Positions 1 to 5,252 of a DNA stretch of 5,583 bases are shown here, piece after piece. Below the pieces are notes generated by a model. That model was not told the DNA's origin. It did no database searches and saw only the letters and a list, made by a program, of their open reading frames with translations. This stretch comes from Alphaproteobacteria bacterium UBA998 (lineage in GTDB: Bacteria > Pseudomonadota > Alphaproteobacteria > Rickettsiales > UBA998). Each line of letters opens with the position of its first letter. Within the stretch, counting starts at the first letter, position 1. The stretch spans positions 1-5,583 of the forward strand of contig DBAY01000043.1 in NCBI GenBank assembly GCA_002291925.1, in the 5' to 3' direction. The position numbers and the translations under genes were made by a program.

Positions 1-7
1 ATCTTAA

Positions 8-409
8 TGGAACAATGCCGAGTCTTTAAGTGATGGCGTAACCCATTGGCGCCTCGCATGGCTGCATGACCAACCCGTTGGTTTCGTGAAATGGGGCGCG
101 TGTAAATTGCCGCTGGCCCCGCTGCATCCGCCGCAGGCCGAACTGCATCGCCTCTACGTGCTGCAGGCATTTCAAGGGCACGGCGTGGGCCGCGCGCTGA
201 TGGACGCCGCCATGGCGGAGATCACCGAAAGCGGCGCCGGTGAAATCTGCCTCGGCGTCTGGGAAGGTAATCACAGGGCGCAGCGTTTCTATGCGTCCTA
301 CGGTTTTGAGAAGGCGGGCGAGTACGGTTTCCCCGTCGGGCGGCAGATCGACTGCGAGTGGATTCTGCGCAAAATACTGGCCGCAAAGACGCTTGAAGCC
401 GTGGCCTAA
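8..409 (+). CDS. GNAT-family N-acetyltransferase, 5' end missing or frameshifted
   Basis: Likely a small GCN5-related acetyltransferase that moves an acetyl group from acetyl-CoA to an amine; the substrate cannot be told. The acetyl-CoA loop is visible as QGHGVGRA (bases 173-196), preceded by the strand HRLYVL and followed by the C-terminal core GVWEGNHRAQRFYASYGFEK and the tail GEYGFPVG, all typical of the family. Family-like sequence (RLAWLHDQPVGFVKWG) reaches upstream to about base 32, but this frame has a TAA at 5-7 and no ATG, GTG or TTG between it and GTG 86. Starting at GTG 86 would give 107 residues and cut into the fold, so I list the open frame from base 8. The neighbouring frame is open over bases 1-30, which fits a frameshift. 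The TAA stop is 407-409. It is probably unrelated in function to ilvC, whose promoter overlaps its end. Family call is firm; intactness is doubtful. Confidence 0.75.
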   Translation, partial: WNNAESLSDGVTHWRLAWLHDQPVGFVKWGACKLPLAPLHPPQAELHRLYVLQAFQGHGVGRALMDAAMAEITESGAGEICLGVWEGNHRAQRFYASYGFEKAGEYGFPVGRQIDCEWILRKILAAKTLEAVA

Positions 410-421
410 ACCCCGTATAAG
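393..421 (+). promoter_or_regulatory. Predicted sigma70-type promoter for ilvC
   Basis: TTGAAG at 393-398 (4 of 6 matches to the -35 consensus) and TATAAG at 416-421 (5 of 6 to the -10 consensus) are separated by the ideal 17 bases. The -35 lies in the last codons of the GNAT gene. A transcript would begin near base 428 and have a leader of about 25 bases, leaving no room for a leader-peptide attenuator. Inferred from sequence only. Confidence 0.55.
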
Positions 422-440
422 GCACTTCTTTTCAATCCAC

Positions 441-445
441 GGGAG
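441..445 (+). promoter_or_regulatory. Ribosome binding site of ilvC (decides the start)
   Basis: GGGAG lies 8 bases before ATG 454. A possible GTG start three codons earlier (445) overlaps this motif and so cannot use it, which favours ATG 454. Confidence 0.7.
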
Positions 446-453
446 TGCTTGCC

Positions 454-1473
454 ATGCGCGTCTATTACGATCAGGATGCTGACGTCAATCTCATCAAGTC
501 CAAGAAAGTTGTCATCGTTGGCTATGGCAGCCAGGGCCACGCCCACGCGCAGAACCTGAAGGACTCCGGCGTCAAGGACGTGCGCATCGCGCTGAAGAAA
601 GGCTCCGCCTCCGCCGAGAAGGCCCGTGGCGCGGGCTTTGAAGTCATGGAACCGGCGGATGCCGCCGCCTGGGCCGACGTCGTCATGATCCTCATTCCGG
701 ACGAGCTGCAGGCCGACCTTTACAAGAACGAGCTGCACGCCAACATGAAGAAAGGCGCCGCGCTCGCTTTCGCCCACGGTCTGAACGTGCATTTCGGCCT
801 CATCGAGCCGCGCGCGGACCTCGATGTCTACATGATCGCCCCGAAAGGCCCCGGCCACACGGTGCGCGGCGAATACCTCAAAGGCGGCGGCGTGCCCTGC
901 CTCATCGCCATTCATCAGGACGCCACCGGCAACGCTAAGGACATCGCCCTCTCCTACGCCTCGGCGGTGGGCGGCGGTCGCTCCGGCATCATCGAGACCA
1001 CCTTCAAGGAAGAGTGCGAAACCGACCTGTTCGGCGAGCAGGCCGTGCTGTGCGGCGGCATCTCGCACCTCATCATGGCGGGCTTCGAGACGCTGGTGGA
1101 AGCCGGCTACGCCCCGGAAATGGCTTACTTTGAGTGCCTGCACGAGACGAAACTCATCGTTGACCTCATCTATGAGGGCGGCCTCGCCAACATGCGTTAC
1201 TCCATCTCCAACACGGCGGAGTACGGCGATTACAAAACCGGTCCGCGTATGGTGACGGAAGAGACCAAGAAGGAAATGAAGCGCGTACTGGAAGACATCC
1301 AGTCCGGCCGTTTCACCCGCGACTGGATGCTGGAGAACAAGGCCGGCGCCCCGCATTTCAAGGCCACCCGCCGCAACCAGGCCGCCCACCCGATCGAACA
1401 AGTCGGTGCCAAACTCCGCGCCATGATGCCGTGGATCGGCAAGAACAAGCTCGTCGACAAGGCGAAGAACTAG
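454..1473 (+). CDS. ilvC: Ketol-acid reductoisomerase (class I)
   Basis: Catalyses the Mg2+- and NADPH-dependent rearrangement and reduction of 2-acetolactate and 2-aceto-2-hydroxybutyrate, the second shared step of valine, leucine and isoleucine synthesis; cytosolic. The 339 residues match the short class I form. The N-terminal Rossmann domain has GYGSQGHAHA at 23-32. Lys48, Ser51 and Ser53 in the following loop suggest NADPH rather than NADH use. His108 (AFAHG) and KGPGHTVRGEY (131-141) complete the active-site part of this domain. The knotted C-terminal domain has the expected metal and substrate ligands Asp191, Glu195 (DLFGEQ), Glu227, Glu231 (ECLHE) and Ser252. Nothing is missing. ATG 454 is chosen because of the GGGAG before it and because MRVYYDxDAD is the usual N-terminus. 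It appears to be a single transcription unit, with its own promoter upstream and a strong terminator downstream; the ilvB/ilvN partners are not in the window. Confidence 0.98.
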   Translation: MRVYYDQDADVNLIKSKKVVIVGYGSQGHAHAQNLKDSGVKDVRIALKKGSASAEKARGAGFEVMEPADAAAWADVVMILIPDELQADLYKNELHANMKKGAALAFAHGLNVHFGLIEPRADLDVYMIAPKGPGHTVRGEYLKGGGVPCLIAIHQDATGNAKDIALSYASAVGGGRSGIIETTFKEECETDLFGEQAVLCGGISHLIMAGFETLVEAGYAPEMAYFECLHETKLIVDLIYEGGLANMRYSISNTAEYGDYKTGPRMVTEETKKEMKRVLEDIQSGRFTRDWMLENKAGAPHFKATRRNQAAHPIEQVGAKLRAMMPWIGKNKLVDKAKN

Positions 1474-1494
1474 CCTTTTTGGCGTACCAATAGT

Positions 1495-1524
1495 AAAAAG
1501 AGGTGCTCCGGCACCTCTTTTTTT
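1495..1524 (+). terminator. Intrinsic terminator of ilvC
   Basis: A perfect 12-bp stem (AAAAAGAGGTGC at 1495-1506 with GCACCTCTTTTT at 1511-1522) closes on a TCCG tetraloop and runs into a seven-T tract (1518-1524). It starts 21 bases after the ilvC stop. Because the A-run mirrors the T-run it could act on the minus strand too. The T-tract ends directly against the ATG of trmL at 1525. Confidence 0.93.
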
Positions 1525-1992
1525 ATGCTTCGACTCGTTCTTTATCAGCCAGATTTTGCCCATAACCTCGGCTCCTTTCTAAGATTAGGAGCCTGTTTCG
1601 GAGTGGCGGTGCATATCATCGAGCCGTGCGGGTTTCCGCTGGATGATAAACGCATCCGCCAGCGCTCGCTCGATTACGGGGAGCGGGTGGAAATGACTCG
1701 CCATGCGTCGTGGGAGGCGTTTCAGCATCACCGCCAGCAGCAGGGAGGACGACTCGTGCTGGTAGAGACCGATGGGCCCACCTCGCTCTATGAATACGCG
1801 TTCCGTACCGATGACTGGCTGATTCTGGGCCGGGAAAGCGCGGGAACTCCGGAACTTGTCTACCAGTGTTCCAACGCAGGCGTGCATATACCCATGGCTC
1901 CGGAGATCCGTTCCTTCAATATTGTCATGGCCGGAGCCATCGCCCTTTCCGAGGCGATGCGGCAAACGCGGCACGCCGTGATTCCCTCTTGA
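1525..1992 (+). CDS. trmL: tRNA (cytidine(34)-2'-O)-methyltransferase, SPOUT family
   Basis: TrmL (YibK) methylates the 2'-hydroxyl of the wobble nucleotide of certain leucine tRNAs using S-adenosylmethionine; SPOUT enzymes bind it in a trefoil knot and work as dimers. The 155 residues match the family length. Motif 1 is at 14-25 (Asn14 and Arg20, HNLGSFLRLGAC), followed by the characteristic HIIEPCGFPLDDKR (30-43). Motif 2 is LGRESAGTPE (101-110), and motif 3 is IPMAPEIRSFN (122-132) with the conserved Ser130 and Asn132. The start is fixed by the frame: no other start codon lies between the upstream stop (1471-1473) and ATG 1525, and the next in-frame starts would remove motif 1. Oddly, there is no usable Shine-Dalgarno, because the ilvC terminator ends at base 1524. 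It could be leaderless or read at low level from ilvC read-through. hemF follows after 63 bases. Confidence 0.93.
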   Translation: MLRLVLYQPDFAHNLGSFLRLGACFGVAVHIIEPCGFPLDDKRIRQRSLDYGERVEMTRHASWEAFQHHRQQQGGRLVLVETDGPTSLYEYAFRTDDWLILGRESAGTPELVYQCSNAGVHIPMAPEIRSFNIVMAGAIALSEAMRQTRHAVIPS

Positions 1993-2033
1993 CCACCGCC
2001 CGTGCCTGCGCCTAGTGGTGACGCTAGTCTCTG

Positions 2034-2050
2034 CCCGTTCATCACGGGAG
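2034..2050 (+). promoter_or_regulatory. hemF ribosome binding site, within a small inverted repeat
   Basis: GGGAG (2046-2050) is 5 bases before ATG 2056 and selects it over the in-frame GTG at 2002, which has no such motif. CCCGT (2034-2038) can pair with ACGGG (2044-2048) across a 5-base loop, which would hide part of the motif. The ribosome site is convincing; a regulatory role for the short hairpin is speculative. Confidence 0.5.
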
Positions 2051-2055
2051 ATTTT

Positions 2056-3081
2056 ATGAACGCCACCGCCCAGTCACACACAGACCTCGCCATGTCCGAA
2101 CTCAACCGCCGCAAGCAAGCCGCCTCCTTCTGGTTCCGCAATTTGCGCGACGATATCTGCGATACGTTCGAAGCCCTCGAGCGCGAGGCCACGGGCTACG
2201 CAGGCGAGCCGGGCCAGTTCCAGCGCACCTACTGGGATCGCCCAGAGGGTGGCGGTGGTGAAATGTCCGTCATGCGCGGCCGCCTGTTCGAGAAGGTCGG
2301 CGTCAACATCTCCACGGTGACCGGCGAGTTCTCCGAAACCATGCGCAAGGAAGTGCCCGGCGCGGCGGCCAACCCGAAATTCTGGGCCAGCGGCATTTCG
2401 TTGGTGGCCCATATGGCCAGTCCCCACGTTCCTGCCATTCACATGAATACGCGCATGCTGGTCATTGGCGATGGCGGATTCGATGCGAATGGCCAGCGTA
2501 GCGCCGCCCCGGCCCCCAAGGTGGCGGATTTGCAGGAAGGCCGCGCCCAGCGGGCGGCAGGCAACGGCGTCGGGCAGGCCGACCCCGTGGCGCAGGCAGA
2601 GGCCGATAAACATGGGCGCATGTGGTTTGGCGGCGGCGCCGATCTGACGCCGATGTTCGAAGAGCCTGAAATGGCGCAACTTTTCCACGCCGCCTTCAAG
2701 GAATGCTGCGACCGCCACGACCCCACCTACTACCCCACCCACAAACAGTGGTGCGACACCTACTTTTTCCTCAAACACCGCAACGAACCGCGCGGCATTG
2801 GCGGGATTTTCTATGATTACCTCGATACCGGCGACTGGGAAAAGGATTTCGCCTTCACGCAGGATGTCGGGCGCACCTTCCGCCGCGTTTATCCTGAAAT
2901 CGTGCGTGCCCGCATGGGCCGCCCCTGGACGCCGGAAGAGCGGGAGCACCAGCTGGTGCGCCGGGGCCGTTACGTGGAGTTCAACCTGCTCTATGACCGC
3001 GGCACGCGCTTCGGGCTGATGACGGGCGGCAACACGGAGGCCATCCTGATGTCCATGCCCCCGGAAGTGAAGTGGCCGTAA
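2056..3081 (+). CDS. hemF: Oxygen-dependent coproporphyrinogen III oxidase
   Basis: Converts coproporphyrinogen III to protoporphyrinogen IX by two oxidative decarboxylations with O2, in haem synthesis; cytosolic, usually a homodimer. Family landmarks run in order: GGGGEMSVMRGRLFEKVGVN (65-84), FWASGISLVAHMASPHVPAIHMN (109-131), WFGGGADLTP (190-199), WCDTYFFLKHRNEPRGIGGIF (232-252), and RRGRYVEFNLLYDRGTRFGL with TGGNTEAILMSMPP (302-336). The protein ends in KWP, the short terminus I recall from alphaproteobacterial HemF, so the lack of the longer E. coli-type tail is not a truncation. At 341 residues it is longer than the usual roughly 280-300. The excess lies in an Ala/Gly/Gln/Asp-rich stretch at about 137-188, between the strand MNTRMLV and WFGGG, where other HemFs have a short turn. 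ATG 2056 is preferred for its GGGAG; GTG 2002 would add 18 unlikely residues. Its expression presumably goes with trmL or an unseen promoter. Confidence 0.96.
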   Translation: MNATAQSHTDLAMSELNRRKQAASFWFRNLRDDICDTFEALEREATGYAGEPGQFQRTYWDRPEGGGGEMSVMRGRLFEKVGVNISTVTGEFSETMRKEVPGAAANPKFWASGISLVAHMASPHVPAIHMNTRMLVIGDGGFDANGQRSAAPAPKVADLQEGRAQRAAGNGVGQADPVAQAEADKHGRMWFGGGADLTPMFEEPEMAQLFHAAFKECCDRHDPTYYPTHKQWCDTYFFLKHRNEPRGIGGIFYDYLDTGDWEKDFAFTQDVGRTFRRVYPEIVRARMGRPWTPEEREHQLVRRGRYVEFNLLYDRGTRFGLMTGGNTEAILMSMPPEVKWP

Positions 3082-3082
3082 T

Positions 3083-3400
3083 TTAAATGGAAAACACGCT
3101 TTTCAGATAGCGTACGAACATCCAGAAGAAGGCAATGCCGCCCACCACGCCCAGCGCCAGCGGGCCGAAGGCGGGCAGCACGAAGTCGAGCCAACTCACG
3201 TCACTTTGTGTCATCCAGTAGCGCCACAGCCCCTGATACGTGGCCAGCTGGTAGTCCACATGCATGGCGGTTTCGTTCACTTCCTCGCCGTAAAGCAGCA
3301 CCAGCCCGGTATAGGCCCCGGCATAGATCGGCCCAGCCAGCAGGATCAGCATCACCGCCGGGAGAATGAAGGCCAGGGGAATGGCGAGGCCGGGGCTCAT
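3083..3400 (-). CDS. Small two-segment membrane protein, function unknown
   Basis: I do not recognise this 105-residue protein. It starts with a long hydrophobic stretch (about 5-27, possibly to 37; LAFILPAVMLILLAG). A mostly polar middle with several acidic residues follows (about 38-70, GEEVNETAMHVDYQ), then a second hydrophobic segment (about 72-95) and a short basic tail RYLK. By the positive-inside rule both ends would face the cytoplasm and the middle the periplasm. No catalytic motif is visible. ATG 3400 is chosen because AAGGAGGG (3409-3416) stands 8 bases upstream; that site lies in the last codons of the lpxL-type gene, whose stop is only 4 bases before this ATG, so translation is probably coupled. 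An earlier in-frame start at 3511 would overlap lpxL with implausible Arg-rich sequence. Being last in a lipid A operon hints at an envelope role, but that is inference. The stop is one base from the hemF stop. Confidence 0.8.
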   Translation of the reverse strand: MSPGLAIPLAFILPAVMLILLAGPIYAGAYTGLVLLYGEEVNETAMHVDYQLATYQGLWRYWMTQSDVSWLDFVLPAFGPLALGVVGGIAFFWMFVRYLKSVFSI

Positions 3401-3404
3401 GGGC

Positions 3405-4268
3405 TCAGCCCTCCTTCGGCCAGCGGCGGTGCAGCCAGAACCAGTCCTCCGGGGTTTCGCGAATCCATGTTTCGAACTGCCGGTTGATCGCCGCCATCTG
3501 GGCAGCGTCATTTTCTTCTGTCATGCCAGAGGGAAGCGCGAGTGGCAAGATGTCCATGTGATACTCCCCGTTCGCATTGCGCAGGGTGCGGCCCATGACC
3601 AGGTGGGCGCCCGTCTTGCGCGCCAGCTTCACCGGCAGCGGCGTGGTCATCGCCGGAGCATGGAAGAACGGCACCGGGATGCCGCCATTCTCCTTCTGGT
3701 CCACCAGCATGCCGACCGAGCGGCCGTCGCGCACGGCCTGCACCAGGTGGCGCATGCCGCCGCGCCCCTTGCGGTGCGTGGAGGCGGCATAGCGGCAGCG
3801 CACGCGGTCGACCAGAATATTGACGAAGGGGTTATTGGTCTGGCGATAGATAAGCGTCAGGGGCAGCCCGTACAGGTGGGCGGCGAGCGGGGCCACTTCC
3901 CAGTTATTCAGGTGGCCCGCGATGAAGATGACGGGCTGGCCGCTGGTGCGCAGAGCCTCCAGTGCCGGGCTGTTGACCTGCCGGATGCGGCGGTTGAATG
4001 CCGGGGTGCCCAGATGCGGGAACTCCGCCACCGTACGGCCCAGCTGCCGCCACATGGCAAGCGCCACCTCGTTCCGGCGCGCCTCGCCAAGCTCCGGAAG
4101 CGCGGCGGCGAGGTTTTTCAGGGCGACCCGGCGCACCGGAAGCCGGGAACCGAGCCACCCGCCGAGGCACGCGCCTGCCCGGGATGCCACCGGCAAAGGC
4201 AGCAGGCGGAAAATGCCGAAAGCGAGATAGACGGGCAGAGCTTCAAACAGATAGCGGAGCTTCTTCAT
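3405..4268 (-). CDS. lpxL: Lipid A biosynthesis acyltransferase, LpxL/HtrB family
   Basis: A member of the lipid A (lauroyl/myristoyl) acyltransferase family, which transfers a fatty acid from acyl-ACP to a hydroxyl of a primary acyl chain on Kdo-lipid IVA, at the cytoplasmic face of the inner membrane. The 287 residues are near the family's usual length. A hydrophobic N-terminal segment (about 8-26) would anchor it. The catalytic HX4E motif is HLNNWE (His119, Glu124). Further family blocks are YRQTNNPFVN (141-150), the GMLVDQKENGG block (186-196) followed by PVPFFHAPA, and the end PEDWFWLHRRWP (273-284). The start ATG (4266-4268) overlaps the lpxK stop as ATGA, and no strong Shine-Dalgarno is visible, so it is probably translated by re-initiation after lpxK. 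Which chain is added, and whether it is strictly LpxL rather than a paralogue, cannot be told; the waaA-lpxK context supports a lipid A role. Confidence 0.9.
   Translation of the reverse strand: MKKLRYLFEALPVYLAFGIFRLLPLPVASRAGACLGGWLGSRLPVRRVALKNLAAALPELGEARRNEVALAMWRQLGRTVAEFPHLGTPAFNRRIRQVNSPALEALRTSGQPVIFIAGHLNNWEVAPLAAHLYGLPLTLIYRQTNNPFVNILVDRVRCRYAASTHRKGRGGMRHLVQAVRDGRSVGMLVDQKENGGIPVPFFHAPAMTTPLPVKLARKTGAHLVMGRTLRNANGEYHMDILPLALPSGMTEENDAAQMAAINRQFETWIRETPEDWFWLHRRWPKEG
3409..3416 (-). promoter_or_regulatory. Ribosome binding site of the small membrane-protein gene
   Basis: AAGGAGGG on the minus strand, 8 bases before ATG 3400, is a near-perfect Shine-Dalgarno. It overlaps the Lys-Glu-Gly codons ending the upstream acyltransferase and is the main reason for choosing this start. 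Confidence 0.8.
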
Positions 4269-5251
4269 GCCGGGTGCCTAGAGGTGAGCCAGCGATCCAG
4301 CGCGTCGTCCAGCCAGGCTTCCGACGCCGCATCCAGCCGCAGACGCACGGGTAGCACAGCCACGCGGGACCGCCAAGCGGAAGGCAGCCGCACCGCGTCC
4401 TTTTCCGTTGTAATCAGGCGAGCACCGAGCGCTTCGGCACGTACGGCCAGCGTTTGCAACTCGGCCAAGCGGTAGGGATGATGATCCGGAAAACTGGCGG
4501 TTTCCGCTACGTTCGCCCCTGCCTCGGCGAGGGTTTCGAAGAATTTCGCGGGCCGCCCGATACCGGCAAAGGCCAGCCATAGCCCGCCCGCCAGATCGAG
4601 GCCGGCCGTCTGCGGCTCCAGCCAGCCGCGCAAGACGGGGCGGTTGCCGCAGCGCCCGGCCATGCTGTGACGGTCTTCACCGATAATCAGCACGGCCTCG
4701 GCCTTGGCGAGGGCGTGTTCCCACGGCTCGCGCAAGGGCCCGGCCGGCAGGCAGAACCCATTGCCGATACCGTAGCCACCATCAACCACGAGTAGAGAAG
4801 TATTTGGTGCAAGGGTGTGGTTCTGCAACCCATCATCCATGAGGACGAGCGACGCCGCCGTGCGCTCAATTGCCTTCACGCCGTTCACGCGGGAGCGACT
4901 GATCCACACCTCGGCATCCTGGGCGAGCAGGAGCGGCTCGTCGCCCACATCAGCGCTGGTATTGTGACCCGTGTCTACTTGCACGGGTCCATGAAGTGTT
5001 CCGCCGTATCCACGACTTAATATCGCTACGCTGACATTTCGTTCAGTCAATTTTTGGGCCAGATAGCGCACCGTTGGGGTTTTTCCTGCCCCGCCCACCA
5101 TGGCATTGCCGATGCAAAGGAGAGGAAGGGAGGGGTGATAGGGGCGCACGGTCGCCTCCCGCAGCCATGCGCCGAAACGGTAAGCAAGACTGAGTGGCCA
5201 GAGGCTGCAGGTCAGCCCGTTTCGTGTCGACCACACACGCATCACGTGCAT
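4265..5251 (-). CDS. lpxK: Tetraacyldisaccharide 4'-kinase
   Basis: Phosphorylates the 4' position of the tetraacyldisaccharide 1-phosphate with ATP to give lipid IVA, at the inner membrane. At 328 residues it has the family length. A hydrophobic or amphipathic N-terminal region (about 11-25) fits membrane association. The P-loop is GNAMVGGAGKTP (48-59). Next come SRGYGG (79-84), GDEPLLLA (103-110), the catalytic-site motif DDGLQNH (139-145; usually DDGFQ), GIGNGFCLPAGPLREP (161-176), FPDHHPY (254-260) and TTEKDAVRLP (281-290). I choose ATG 5249-5251: GGAG (5259-5262) is 7 bases upstream, and the waaA stop is one base away. A start three codons later (5242) is possible. The frame stays open further upstream, but that sequence overlaps waaA and looks non-coding. 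Its stop overlaps the next gene's start. Confidence 0.96.
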   Translation of the reverse strand: MHVMRVWSTRNGLTCSLWPLSLAYRFGAWLREATVRPYHPSLPLLCIGNAMVGGAGKTPTVRYLAQKLTERNVSVAILSRGYGGTLHGPVQVDTGHNTSADVGDEPLLLAQDAEVWISRSRVNGVKAIERTAASLVLMDDGLQNHTLAPNTSLLVVDGGYGIGNGFCLPAGPLREPWEHALAKAEAVLIIGEDRHSMAGRCGNRPVLRGWLEPQTAGLDLAGGLWLAFAGIGRPAKFFETLAEAGANVAETASFPDHHPYRLAELQTLAVRAEALGARLITTEKDAVRLPSAWRSRVAVLPVRLRLDAASEAWLDDALDRWLTSRHPA

Positions 5252-5252
5252 A

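Noticed and set aside
406..1563. Long open frame of 385 codons on the minus strand across ilvC
   Set aside because: It lies antisense to an unmistakable, complete ilvC and has no recognisable domain; long antisense frames are expected in GC-rich genes.
2009..2028. Two CTAG tetramers as a possible operator in the trmL-hemF spacer
   Set aside because: Only four bases repeat and no longer dyad extends from them, so it does not support a binding site.
2002..2055. GTG start at 2002 for hemF
   Set aside because: There is no Shine-Dalgarno before it, and the 18 added residues look like spacer; ATG 2056 has GGGAG.
2074..2949. Open frame of 291 codons on the minus strand across hemF
   Set aside because: Its translation is a His/Ala/Gly-rich shadow of hemF with no motif.
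3051..3081. C-terminal truncation of HemF relative to the E. coli enzyme
   Set aside because: From memory, alphaproteobacterial HemF proteins normally end in KWP, as this one does, so nothing seems to be missing.
3071..3090. ATTTAAAT palindrome at the hemF/lipid A operon junction
   Set aside because: It is an 8-base AT palindrome made by the two facing TAA codons; it has no GC stem and is not a terminator.
3401..3511. N-terminal extension of the small membrane protein to a start at 3511
   Set aside because: The added residues overlap the end of the acyltransferase gene, are Arg/Ser-rich, and precede the start that has the strong ribosome site.
3366..4475. Open frame of 369 codons on the plus strand across the lpxL and lpxK genes
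   Set aside because: It is antisense to two genes with clear catalytic motifs; its translation is rich in Arg, Gln, His and Ala and has no domain.
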